Below are positions 49,969 to 61,400 of a stretch of 64,000 bases of DNA, piece after piece. The notes under the pieces were generated by a model, which was given only the letters and a program-made list of their open reading frames with translations, was not told the origin of the DNA and searched no databases. Within the stretch, counting starts at the first letter, position 1; every line of letters begins with the position of its first letter. The stretch covers positions 9,176,001 through 9,240,000 of the forward strand of contig OY720101.1 of the NCBI GenBank assembly GCA_963082875.1, in the 5' to 3' direction. Source of the stretch: Corella eumyota. Its lineage: Eukaryota; Chordata; Ascidiacea; Phlebobranchia; Corellidae. The translations under genes were made by a program, and so were the position numbers.

Positions 49969-50349
49969 GGTTGATTCGTTTAAATAAACATAAAAATAAT
50001 TATTTATAAATTGTTTAACTAAATTAAAATATTTATATACAACAATAAAATTTACAAAATTTCTAATTTTTTTAGGCATTTTCAGTCTAAAAATAGCAGT
50101 AAGGCCTAATATAAATTTAAACAGATTCTGACATTGAGACAGAAATAATTTTTTTTTTAAATAAAGGAAAAACAACTCAAATAACTTCAAAACTTTTATA
50201 ATGAAAATTTAATAATGTTAGGAACATTATTCGTATGATGAAAGTATCTTACTAGTTTTTACAATTATTTTTGTGAGAAATTTAATCAACTGGACAATTC
50301 ATATAGATTTTCGTCGATTTTCATTAAAGTAATTTTTTTATATTGTTAC

Positions 50350-50705
50350 TAAATGCAATTGTGTCGTAGTACACTGGTTGATCATACCCCAACGTCCTCA
50401 TACTTTATGCGCATTGTTACGATTTGTCTAAATTTTTTTGTATAATATAGTGTCTTAATATTTAAAAGTTTATTTTTGCAGAAAAGTTAATTTTAACTGT
50501 CTACAAACTCGCATCATAAATACCAACATATCATTTATTTTAAGCTCGGTAAACTGACAGATCACGTGATGAAAATAAGGGTTTAGAATACAAAATTTTT
50601 TATAAAGTAACACAACTCGACAATCAGTGTAAACATGTGACTAAGGTGTAATCACTTGACTCGAAATAGATAACAACTTCAACCTAAACAACAAAATGGT
50701 TTATT
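50350..50705 (+). repeat. Spacer repeat R, second copy
   Basis: Shares actggttgatcataccccaa, gatttgtctaaat, ctgtctacaaactcgcatca, gatcacgtgatg, aagtaacacaactcgacaat and aaatagataacaacttcaac with the other copies. A reversed part of the same repeat lies at about 50,975-51,120. Confidence 0.65.
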
Positions 50706-50877
50706 CGTAACGATTTATGGAGACAGTAAATTATAAGATTTTAATTAATTTTTGTGGAAAAGTTAATTAACTAGACTAATATAAAGATTGGCGTAATAAT
50801 CTTATCAAGACACTTAAAAAATACCAACATTAAAGTAGTTTTTCATATGTTGTTACTAAATGCAATTTTGTTCTAAC

Positions 50878-50950
50878 GGGTGTCTAGCTTACATGGTAGA
50901 GCGCCCGCTTCGCATGCGCGAAGTACCTGGATCGATGCACGGGTCCTCTA
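50878..50950 (+). pseudogene. tRNA-Ala (CGC)-like copy
   Basis: Reads gggtgtctagcttacatggt, then agagcgcccgcttcgcatgc (anticodon CGC), and the B-box-like tggatcgatgcacgg. The D arm and T stem carry mismatches. Either a weak tRNA-Ala(CGC) gene or, more likely, a pseudogene. Confidence 0.55.
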
Positions 50951-51212
50951 TTAAATTTGAGTAAACTAACGAAGTCATTTTTTGTCACGTGCTTACACCT
51001 TTGCCTTAGTCACGTGCTTACACCCTTGATTTGAGTTACTTAATAGAAGTCCTTGTAGTTATATATCTATTACACATGAGCTGCACCAACTAATCTGCCA
51101 GTTTAACGAGCATGAAATGCCTCTCTAAGAGTTTTTATAATTTAATTTTTTTTATTATTTGAGATTGTGTTTTTATAGTTAAAATTAGCACCAAAAATTT
51201 AGTTCCGTTAGA

Positions 51213-51265
51213 GTTCGACATTCGCGTTATTAGCAACATGCTCTAACCAGCTGAGCTAACCGGTC
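51213..51265 (-). pseudogene. tRNA-Ile (AAT), 3' part lost
   Basis: The minus strand runs gaccggttagctcagctggt, then tagagcatgttgctaataac (anticodon AAT), and after cgcgaatgtcg changes to unrelated sequence. The T arm and 3' acceptor are missing. Confidence 0.65.
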
Positions 51266-51321
51266 AGATACTTTATAGCTTATTTACAAATTGTCAATAA
51301 TTCGGAACGATTCCATTATTA

Positions 51322-51388
51322 TGGACTAAAAGACAATTCCATCTGCTTTACAAGCAGAAGGCCATGAGTTTAAGTCTCGCTGAACTAA
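51322..51388 (+). pseudogene. tRNA-Val (TAC)-like, decayed
   Basis: The anticodon arm tctgctttacaagcaga is intact (TAC) and a decayed T arm (catgagtttaagtctcgc) follows. The D arm is unrecognisable. A further scrap (ggtctgctttacacaaa) is at about 51,592-51,610. Confidence 0.5.
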
Positions 51389-51905
51389 TTTTATTGCCAT
51401 AAATATAAACAGCAATTATTGTGTAGTTATATGCATTTTTTATTTTATAAAAAACTACAGCAAAATTTATTAATTTTAGACGTAAGACAATTTTTACCAA
51501 TCATTTTTGAATAAACAACAGTCTCTATTTATTTTAGAGTATTAAAACGTTGCAGTTTGATCAATCAGTGTACTTCTACAGACCTATTTTAAGGTCTGCT
51601 TTACACAAATAAGATTATAGGTTTAAAACTTATTAAACCTATTCTTTAGGTATATACCACACTGTATGTTTATTTTTTTAAAACTGCGTTCTTTTTAAAA
51701 TTTATCATTAATATCTAAATTTTAAAAGTGGTCATATTGAACCCTTTTAAATTTCTATTCACCGCCTTTATATTTTTCTTGTAGTGATAAATGGTAAATA
51801 CCACAAACGATTGTAAATATTGTCTAAGAATAACAATAAAATGTTTTATGTAATTGCCTTTATGAATAGAAATAATCACTTTAATCATCCTCAATTTTAT
51901 TTAAG

Positions 51906-51964
51906 TTTGAACCCATGACCTTCTGCGTGTAAAGCAGACGTGATAACCACTACACTACAGAACT
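51906..51964 (-). pseudogene. tRNA-Val (TAC), 3' part lost
   Basis: The minus strand reads agttctgtagtgtagtggtt, then atcacgtctgctttacacgc (anticodon TAC) and agaaggtcatgggttcaaac, and then loses the rest of the T arm and the acceptor. Confidence 0.65.
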
Positions 51965-52284
51965 CGTTGCAAACATTTTTCTAGATACAAAGGAGTGAAT
52001 CACCTCACAGAGTTTTATTATTTTTAAAATAAAAGCTGTTACTAGTTAATATTAATACCTTAAAATAAGCAAGTTAATATTATTTTTAGTAACATTTAAA
52101 TCTTAACGTGTAAAAACTTCACTAAATACCTATATAATGGATTTTAACGAATATTATGTTAACGCTATTAACGCTTTTAAATGTTAGCTTTGGTGAGTTT
52201 TTAAACCGTAACTTTCTGCATAAAGAGTAGACGTAATTATGTAAAAATTTTAATTATTTTTATTTGTTTAAACTTTTAAAAGTT

Positions 52285-52357
52285 TAGTTCCGATGGGGCT
52301 TGAACCCATGACCTTCTGTGTGTTAGGCAGACGTGATAACCACTACACTACGGAACT
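52285..52357 (-). tRNA. tRNA-Val (AAC)
   Basis: 73 nt with all seven acceptor pairs (agttccg / cggaact), a T arm atgggttcaagccccat and a discriminator A. The anticodon loop is ctaacac (AAC). The last pair of the anticodon stem is a mismatch (C-A). It is the only tRNA-Val copy here that keeps both ends. An A at position 1 is unusual for a eukaryotic tRNA. Confidence 0.8.
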
Positions 52358-52364
52358 CGATGTT

Positions 52365-52665
52365 CATTAAATTCGTAGAAGCAAACTGGTTAATAATATC
52401 ACAAAGGGTTTATCTCTATGCGTATAATTACGATTTGTCTGTATGTCTTTTGTATAATAAGTCGTATCAATATTTTATAGTTATTATCGCAAAAAAAATA
52501 CATTTAACTGTCCACAAATTTGCATCAGTTGCATTTCAGTCAAAATTGAGCCGAAAGATCACGCAATTAAGATAACGTTCTATGCTACCAACATGGCAAC
52601 AGGTGTAAACACATGACTAGAAATAGATAACAACTTTAACGTAAACAACAAGATAGCTGATTTGT
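52365..52665 (+). repeat. Spacer repeat R, third copy
   Basis: Shares gtagaagcaaactggttaat, ctctatgcgtataattacga, tttgtctgtatgtcttttgt, actgtccacaaatttgcatc, caggtgtaaacacatgact and aaatagataacaactttaac with the copies at 49.15 and 50.35 kb. Confidence 0.7.
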
Positions 52666-52845
52666 TATGGTATTTGATGACAGTATCTCAGGAGTGTCTA
52701 CAATCATTTGTGTGAGAAACCTAACTAACTGGAGAATGATGAAGATTAACGTTATAATCACATTCAGTACACTTAACAGGGTATTTAAATTTTTTATGGA
52801 CAAAATAAAAATACATAAAAATGTTAGATATTTTTTACCGAAAAA

Positions 52846-52867
52846 TGTAGGACCCGGGGATCGATCC

Positions 52868-52901
<34 letters not shown>

Positions 52902-52918
52902 GTGTGAGCTAGACCCCC
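52846..52918 (-). tRNA. tRNA-Ala (AGC)
   Basis: 73 nt on the minus strand: gggggtctagctcacacggt, agagcgcgcgcttagcatgc (anticodon AGC), gcgaggtaccgggatcgatc and cccgggtcctaca. The T and anticodon stems are perfect. The acceptor stem has two mismatches. It is the best of the tRNA-Ala copies here; the other two lie inside the duplicated blocks. Confidence 0.7.
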
Positions 52919-53396
52919 ACGACAATACCGATCCACGATCCACGAATTCGATCCCCGACCTTTTTATTGTGACATAGACCGACCTTGTCACCAGGTTTTG
53001 GATCTTAAAATTTAGAAATAATACGGCACTATACCAAGTATTTGCTTTGTTAGGTCGGCTTTTAAGGTTAATTACGGTCCTAATGTAATAATCTTTTTAA
53101 AGTTATATAAAACTGATATTGTAATAAGTTAAAATATATAAAAGTAATTCGTTTTATATATTATTTTATAAAAATTTAAATTTAATAAACAATTTATGAA
53201 TAATTAATCTTTCATATATTTAAATAAATTAACAGATCTTTTTCAGATCTTTAGTCTGACTCTCTCCCTTGTGTTATTGAAGCTGAAGTTTTTTAACTAA
53301 ATTTAGCGTTTTTGTATTTTTTTTTCTTTCTAATGCCAAGGACAATAAAGTTGTGTAAACCGCCTAAATATTAATGTTAAAAGTAAAATCGAACCA

Positions 53397-53469
53397 TGCC
53401 CCGACCCGGGATTGAACCAGGGACCTTCAGATCTTCATTCTGACGCTCTCCCAACTGAGCTAACGAGGC
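53397..53469 (-). tRNA. tRNA-Phe (GAA)
   Basis: 73 nt on the minus strand: gcctcgttagctcagttggg, agagcgtcagaatgaagatc (anticodon GAA), tgaaggtccctggttcaatc and ccgggtcggggca. The D, anticodon and T stems pair well and six of seven acceptor pairs form. The duplicated block begins 116 bp further on. Confidence 0.85.
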
Positions 53470-53584
53470 TCCTGTAAAAAAAACATTGTATCGCCTTCTT
53501 GATTTATTCTCCTTTTGGGTAATAAAAAATTCTTAAATCAATTTCTATCGACTAAGCCATGCGTTGTTTGTGTGGAAGGATATA

Positions 53585-54395
53585 AAGTCGAAAAGATAGG
53601 AAAAAAGTTTTTTTGCCGTCACTTTTCAAACGATCGCAAACTTTTCTACCCTCGTTGTTTAAGAGGTCAAGATATGCTCCATCAATCTATCAAAGTCAAA
53701 ATTACGGATATGAAAGCATTAACAAACTAAATAAGTTTTCCGAATTTTTAAATCCTTTTCAATACTTAAAAATTGATGCACCCAACCACAGCAAAGTAAG
53801 CGTTAAAACGATAGTTAAACGAGATGTAGGAGAATTTAAATCTGATTCTGTAATGACAGAAAAAAAAAATTCTAAAGGCGCTTCGGAGACTCCACCAACA
53901 AATGTCGCCTCCAGCGCAAAACCAGACATGAAAAACGCCAGGGACATCCATGCATTTTCACCCGATTTTGTGAGTAAGTCTCCTCAAATTAACCGTCATA
54001 AAGACGTAATGAATGAATATACTTCTGAATTCAAGCGGGGTGGTGATCTAACCAATTCGGTTAAGCGAAGTTATGGTATTCATTTCTTATTTAACCGTAA
54101 CGAAGATATGCATTCCTTGTTTAAGCGAAGCAGGGAAATGCCATTTCTGTTTAAACGTAACGGAGGCTTATCGTATTTATTTAAAAGGAATGAAGATATA
54201 CCAAGTTTGTTCAAGCGACCAAGTGGTAGGCAATATACATTCAAGCGAAACGAAAATATGCCATTTCTATTCAAGCGGGACGGAAGTATATTATCTTTAT
54301 TTAAACGGAATCGGGGTTTATCTTTTTTGTTTAAACGGAATGTTGGTATACCGTCTTTATTTAAGAAAAATGGTCATGCATTTAAAATTATATAA
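53585..54395 (+). pseudogene. Truncated duplicate of the LF precursor (exon 4 only)
   Basis: Begins inside exon 4 at the sequence that matches 35,967 and runs to the same stop codon. It lacks the signal peptide, exons 2 and 3 and the start of exon 4. The peptide part stays open. It encodes the same ten-unit array, but the Lys-Arg before NEDMHSLF is now Asn-Arg, which would join two peptides. VFLPLLF has become VFLPSLF. Without a signal peptide it should not enter the secretory pathway, unless it has gained an upstream exon. Confidence 0.8.
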
Positions 54396-55060
54396 GACAA
54401 GAAATTGTATTCATAAAAAAAATACGTTTTTACAAGTATTAAAAATAATAGCTATAAAACATAACTTTAAATAAATTCTATTACTTTACTTGTACGAAAA
54501 ATAAGTAAAAAAAATAAACTTTAATTAAAAATCTGCAATTTTATAATTATATTAATAGTAGTTTTTTATACACAAAACTGTTATTTCTATACATTTTTAG
54601 TTTATTACTTATTCTTTTGTGAATAAACGTGTTTTATATTATTGTAAAAATAAATAACGTAACATAATGATAAACTGAATAAAACCTGATATGTACATAT
54701 TTTAACAAATGACTATATTAAATTTAAAAAAAAATTTCATAAGCTGGAGATTTTTTTAATTTAATCACTAAATTGTGAAAAAAATACAACAAATCGTTGT
54801 AAAAACTGTTTTTTTTTTCTGAAAATAAATTAAAAAAAATTTTCCCTTTTATGATTAATAACAAAGAAAATCTTTTGGTTATACTTTGTGAAATTAATTT
54901 TATATGTAGTGTAAAATAAAAAATGTTTACTTAAATTAAATTTTAAACAAATATCTGCATAAACCCTATATTACCTATATTAAAATACATTATCTTAATT
55001 TTATTTAAAAAAATTTACTAGTGTGGCTATATATAGGTGGCAAAAAAATACTTGAAAGAT

Positions 55061-55133
55061 TGGAGGACCCCGGCATCGATCCCGGTTCCTCGCGCATGCT
55101 AAGCGCGCGCTCTACCATGCGAGCTAGAGCCCT
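55061..55133 (-). pseudogene. tRNA-Ala (AGC)-like copy (block copy 2)
   Basis: Duplicate of 37,434-37,506. It keeps gcttagcatgcgcgagg and the anticodon AGC, and its D arm (agctcgcatggtagagc) is better than in copy 1. The acceptor stem still has several mismatches. Confidence 0.6.
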
Positions 55134-55638
55134 ACAATAGCACAAAATCATTTATGAACAACATATAAAAACTACTTTAATGTTGATATTTGTTAAGTAC
55201 ACTTGATGTGATTATAACGCCATTCTATATTAATTGTTTGGTTAATTAGATTTTTAACAAAAACGATTGTAGGAACCACAAAGATATACTGTTACCAAAT
55301 GCGCATGCTGTTACTTGCACTAAGCGATTTACAATAATATTTTTGAAAGAATAAACTAGTTACTTGCAAAACAAAAATATAATCTTTATTTGTTATTCTC
55401 AATGATAACTAATAAACTACCTAATTAAAACACAAAGGTAAGAATTTTTGCAACTTATCATACTAAGGCCTAAAAAACTACTTAAATAATTTAAAACATA
55501 TTGGTAACTTCGCGTTAGTTAAAAAGTATCAGTCTAATTAGATATACATAAAATTGCGGTACACGATTTCTTTGAGTACCACTTGATTTACTATACGAAA
55601 ATACATTGTTGGATTGCATAGATCGACTGATAATAATT
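55134..55638. other. Duplicated intergenic DNA with the empty TTAA site
   Basis: Matches the flanks of the TTAA element in copy 1. The sequence gatatttgttaagtacactt at about 55,185-55,204 is the uninterrupted target. No gene seen. Confidence 0.6.
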
Positions 55639-55925
55639 TTTTGTATATATCTTTATCTTTGATGTGGAAAGGTCGAATGCGCGACCTAAACATAGAGTAA
55701 CATCAGTTACTCCGACTCAGTCTCCAGTTGCCTGTAGCAGTTTTGGATATTATATAGACTATAATTAGCCGAAAATTTTGCTGCTGATTAAGTGCTGGCT
55801 CAGCAGGAGTTCATACTTTTTATAGCGCCTTACTCAAGGGCACTACAGCATGAAAGCAGTAGGGATTTAACCCATGACATTGAGTGTGGTGTAGCAAGTG
55901 TTTTTACCATTACACCACGCTGCCG
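55639..55925 (-). mobile_element. tRNA-derived SINE, minus orientation (block copy 2)
   Basis: Duplicate of 39,360-39,645 with few differences. It was present before the block was duplicated. Confidence 0.8.
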
Positions 55926-56643
55926 GTGGAACTGAAATGAGGAATCGAATAAATCGGATGTGTCAATGGGATAATCTGAACAGGTGAGTGTTGAGGTAAG
56001 AGTTTAAATTATGAAATTTTTTTGTTTAATTTAATATTCGTTATATATAATACATGTGATCTATAACATCCATTTAATATATATACGATTGATTTAATAT
56101 AACTCTATCCATTTGATTCGTTGATTCGGTAAATATGTATTTTCGTAAAGTGAATAAGTGGGATTCGATTCTTTTAAACCACTTTGCACTTGTCAAGCAT
56201 TATAAAAGAGAACTAGCAAACTGTAAAGTAAATAATGCGTAACAAGTTAAACAAAAACACATAATCGATCTTTGCCCTTTTCAAAAACATTAAGTAAATA
56301 TTAAAATCTTACACCAATATTGCAAAATTAAATTCTTGACATATTAACTTTTTTATAAGCGTGAAAAAAATATTTTACTCATTTTAAAAAAAGGGTTTGT
56401 TTATTAAGTTTTGATAAAAAGGAATTGTTAATCGAGTTGTTGCAATGAGTAAAAACGATTATGTGTGATGTAGTTAATAAACTTGAATAAATAAACATTT
56501 TAGAAAATAAAGGCTTAGGCACAGGACACAATTGTTTAACATATATTTTACAAATATTTTAGAAAGAATTTTTAGTAAAAACTTTTTTGCCTTTTTAGCG
56601 AATGTTTTTTCAAATGTGGTTTAACCTAAACTAAAGTTAAGTT
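55926..56643. other. Upstream region of Sulfotransfer_4 gene C2
   Basis: Near-identical to 39,646-40,364. No independent feature seen. Confidence 0.4.
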
Positions 56644-57779
56644 ATGAAGGTTATTGTGGCTGGTTTTCCGAAAACTGGCACTAAGAGTATGTATGCAGCG
56701 TTACGCGAACTTGACTTCAACGTGTACGATTTTACTGAAAACTTTCAGTTTTTAAACAAAGAATGGTGCAAAATTATGAAAACAGGTGGAACAATTGAAG
56801 ATTTTCGAAAAATGTATGAGAACGTTGATGCAGTGACAGATGTTCCTGGTTGTTTTTTCTGGGATGAAATACATAAAGCATTTCCAGATTCAAAGGTAAT
56901 TCCCAAGTTATGATTCATTTCTGATATTGCTGTTCTGTAGTTAACCCTTAAAAGCATGATTACACTTCATAGAATGATTAAATATTAAATTGTATATGTA
57001 GATTATCCTTACTCAAAGAAAAAATGAAGTGGTGTGGTTTGAAAGTTTTAAACGGCAAATTTTACACAACGAAGTCATGAAGTTTAGATTGCTATTTTTT
57101 TCACCGACGTGTTGGCGAATAAGACGTTTTGGATTTCTTATGTGTAAGAAGAGTTTAAATAATAATTCAAATAAACTACTTAATCTAAAATAGCTCTGAT
57201 TTAAACATACTTCTAGTGCTACAATTCTTTTATATAAAGGGACCACAATTTTTGGCTACAACACTGATCCTTGGCTGTTTGGGACTCCTGTAATTAACGA
57301 AATGGTTCTTAAAATGAAGTACAGGCGTCACTGTGCTAATGTTATTCAAGTAAATTAGGTTTTATATTTCTGTGTTTATTTGTAATAAATGCGATTTTTT
57401 TAAACTGTCTCTTTATTTATATTAATGTTTATAATACTAAAAGTTGTAAGCTTATGATAATTTTACAATACAGAATGCCCCTAAAGACAAATTGTTGGTG
57501 TACAATGTCGAAGAAGGATGGGAACCTTTATGTAAGTTTCTTAATGTTGAAGTGCCATCTACCAAATTTCCTCACAAGAATGTGAGGGGAAATATTATTG
57601 AAGAGTTCATGAAAATTAATCCTGTATTTCTTAAAATGAAGCGTGAAGCCATGTTTGGTGCAGGTGTTGCATTTTTATTGTTGTCTTATGGCGGCTTCAA
57701 GTTAATTAAAGCTTCTCCCTCTACTTTGTTTAAATCTGGCTTTAGCAATTTTTTTGGTTTTGCCAAAGCATGGTTTTAA
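56644..57779 (+). CDS. Sulfotransfer_4 family protein C2 (block copy 2), four exons
   Basis: Exons 56644-56895, 57002-57143, 57240-57349 and 57474-57779 give 269 residues with the same phases as the other family copies. It keeps a consensus donor after exon 1 (AAG|GTAATT) and the family-typical MYENVDAVTDVP. Sequence landmarks are the loop GFPKTGTKSM, IILTQRKNEVVWFESF, RRHCANVIQ and EGWEPLCKFLNV, followed by a C-terminal hydrophobic segment. Compared with C1 it differs by a handful of residues (Lys for Glu and Lys for Thr near residues 46-50, Glu for Lys near residue 59). C2 is therefore the better candidate for the working gene of the pair. Substrate unknown. Confidence 0.85.
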
Positions 57780-58230
57780 TTTTATCGTTAAAACAATTTA
57801 GTCTGACAAAAACTAAAATATTTTTCACCCAATTTGGGTTAATAAATTAATTTTTGTGTACATAATTATCCTACATCTTAACGTGTCAATTAAACAATAA
57901 AAAATGCTATGCCTGAGTGATAAATATTTTTTGTTAGAAGTAGGCCCTTTTAAACAAATATAAGGTTAATCATATACTACAACATTATAAGTACAACAAT
58001 ACACTGGCAGTAAATATAATTGATTTACAGTAATACGCAACTCAACATTGCCAAAATCACATAAACTGTGTTGCAGTTTAGCACACTGACTTACAGTAAT
58101 CGCAAATCTCAGATAAAACCACAAGTTATAACAATAAAGTACTGTGTAAGTCTCTAGTACAACTGTTTTGACTTCATGTGTATATATAAATGCCAACAAC
58201 TAGTCAAATGCATGTAATAAATAGGTATAA
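57780..58230. other. 3' flank of Sulfotransfer_4 gene C2
   Basis: Duplicate of 41,501-41,951, with the same possible polyadenylation signal. No gene seen. Confidence 0.4.
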
Positions 58231-58426
58231 ATGGGTTCGAACCCCATCGGAACTATATCTTTTTAATTTTTCTTATTTGTAACTAACTATTTCTAAGACG
58301 TTGCGGTATAATCAACTAATGTACGTCCACATACTTTGTGATACATCTAGTTCCGTAGTGTAGTGGTTATTAGTGTGTTTGAACCGATGACCTTCTGCGT
58401 GTGAAGCAGACGTGATAGCCATTACG
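58231..58426. pseudogene. Scrambled tRNA-Val pieces (block copy 2)
   Basis: Same order and orientation of three tRNA-Val pieces as at 41,952-42,147, with one visible difference in the inverted anticodon part (ttcacacgc-type loop, tgtgaagcag on the plus strand). Confidence 0.6.
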
Positions 58427-58428
58427 TG

Positions 58429-61400
58429 GAAAAAATTCTTTTCTTTTCAACTTTATTTGTGACAGTATTGGGCATAGGGTCTAATACTTACCTCAAGCAA
58501 GGTTCCAAGACAATTTTATTTTTGTCAGCATTAGACATAGGGTCTAATACTTACCTCAAGCAAGGTTCCAAGTCAACTTTATTTGTGACAGTATTGGGCA
58601 TAGAGTCTAATACTTCCCTCAAGCAAGGTTCCAAGACAATTTTATTTTTGTCAGTATTAGACATAGGGTCTAATACCTGTGGCATTTACACATCCTAAAG
58701 ACCATATTTCCAACTGAGTCTGCATAGAGCATTAATACAATGTTTACGAACAACGAAGTGTATAACACAAAAATTGTTACTAGAAGTCAACTAGACACAA
58801 TTAAGCGTACTAGAACGGCGCTAATATCTCATGTGATAAGGCAGCTAGGTGCCATTAAACTCCTTCTTAAGGACAAAAGGAACTACCAGCAAGTGGTATG
58901 TATAAGGAAAGCATTAGACGACATAATGCACAAATGCCTCAGGCAGTGTAACGAATACTGTAATGCAATTCCAGAAATGAAAGAAAACTTAAAGTAAGAG
59001 GCGAATACTAAGATTGCTGAAATTAAAGAGCAATACCAGAACATAGAAGATGTTTGCCAACAATTCATACAGGCTTGTAAAGATACATCCACCAAAGAAC
59101 GAATACGTCTAAAATTAGATTCATCTCAAATGGTATCTAATCGAGGAAGTTTATCAAGCTCAAGAAGCAGGAAGGCAGAGGTAAAACGATTGCGAGCAGA
59201 AAGGCTTAAAGAACAAACACAGCTCCGTCTTGAGCAAAGCCGCATAATGGCAGAGGCTGAGTATGAGAAAGAAAAAATAAGAATAAACATGGAAGCAAAT
59301 TTACAAAGGGAACAGATATCTTCTGAACTCGAGGTTTCGAAAGCACTTGCCGAAGCAGCTGACATTTTAAGTCAATGTGTGAGTGAAGATTCACAATCTA
59401 CTTGTTCTAACGACCCCAGACAAGATGAAATGTCAACATTCCTAATGCCACCTTCACGAACACTTAGGGAATTTGCCTTACCCCGAACTAAATTACCTTT
59501 AGTTAACCCAACACCCGTTCTTTTACCCCGATTTAGATCTTTGTTTTTTCCAACAGATGTTACTAAAGATGACCATCCAAACACTCCAATGGGACCAGAG
59601 CTACCAGAACCAGTTTCTGATCCAACTACCACAAGTTATTCCCCAATCATTATCCCCCCACCATGTCAACCTGACACCCAAACCTTTGTACCACCGCCAG
59701 GCTACCAACTCTCCTACACCTATGCGGCCTTGTAAAATGGGGCTGGCGTGCAGTATACCTAAATTTCAACCCACACATACGGACACATCACTGTCAGATA
59801 TTATGCAAACAGTTGCTTCAACTATTCGACAGGGTTTTAACTTACCAAATCGAAGCATACCTACCGTTGATGGTAGTGTACTTGATTTTTATGAATTTAT
59901 TAAAGGTTTTGATAACAATATAGCAAAACAAGCCAAAGACTCCATCAAGTCATGTGTTGTCATATCTCCCCCAAAGGAAGGTTTAAGAAAAGCCAAGGAG
60001 ATACTATATGAAAAGTTTGGACAGAAACACATTGTTGTAAAAGCGCATATGGATACTCCTACAAAGGGTCCACCCATCGAGGGTGACCAAGGTAGTCTAG
60101 AAGACTTGGCCAATTCAATGCGTAACTGTGAAATTATTCTTACGGCATGGAATCATACATCAGGATTAAATTCTCCAGACAGTATTATACAAATTTTCAA
60201 CTGATTGCCAAAATATCTAAAACTGGAGTTTCATAGAAAGTCTAGGAAATCTTTAAAATGGGACCAAGAACTGAGTTTCAATGACCTTTTTGAGTTTATA
60301 CAAGAGAAGGCTAGTGTGGCAGGAGACATACTAGGAAAGGCAATACATGAAGAAGAAAGAGAACGATCAAAGCATGTGACAACAAAACGCTGGAAACCTG
60401 AGAAAAAGACAGCGGTTTATTCAACACAAATGTTCGATACTAACCATGTTAAATCCCAAAGCGAGGCATCACATCCTAAGAAAGAATTCTCATGGCAATG
60501 TATCGATTGCAAGGGAGTACACCCCTTGTGGAAGTGCGACTCGTTTCGTAGCAAACAAGTTTGGGAGAGATAAAACATTATCAAGGCCAACAAATTATGT
60601 TTTAACTGTCTAGGAATGAAGCATAATGCAAAAAATTGTAAAAGCGAAAAAACATACAAAACATGTCATAAGAAACACCATACATTGCTACACAAGGAGT
60701 TTATTAAACAAACACTGGAACCTCAGCCATTGGCAACATCCAGTTTAGTGGCTTCAGTTCAGACCATTAAACCACAGATAAAATTAAAAGTGTTACCTGT
60801 GTTGGTTTGGGGATCAGATAAGTCCAAGAGTGTTAAAACATATGCCTTTCTTGATGAAGGTGCTGACACTTCATTTTGTACTACTAGTTTGATAAACAAA
60901 TTAAACTTAAGTGGGCCCACTGTAAGAAGCGTCATCTTAACTGCTCAAGGAACAGCAAATTATATAGGTTCACAGGTTTTATTCTTTGCAAAAGGTGTAA
61001 ATGAGGAAGAATGCATCTACATACCAGATGCATTGGCTTTACCAAGTTTACCTGCGTTAAAGGCTAGTATACCATCAAATGCCAATGTTAAGGAATACCC
61101 ATACATGAAGGACATTTGGTTTCCAGATATAGGAGACAAAGACATTGACATTCTTATTGGTGCTGAAGTTCGCCAGGCACACTTTATCAAAGAAGTTCGC
61201 AGAGGAACTGTCAATCAACTAGAAGCAGTTCGGACAGGACTTGGCTGGACACTTGTTGGTCAAGAGTCCACAATAAAAAATGAGGGCAAGATAGGTAACA
61301 AAAATGTAAGTAATTTAAATTACATTTATTCAGCTAAATCAGATAAAGAAATGCATCAACAAATGCAAAAGATGTTTAATCAAGACTTTAGTGAAAATAC

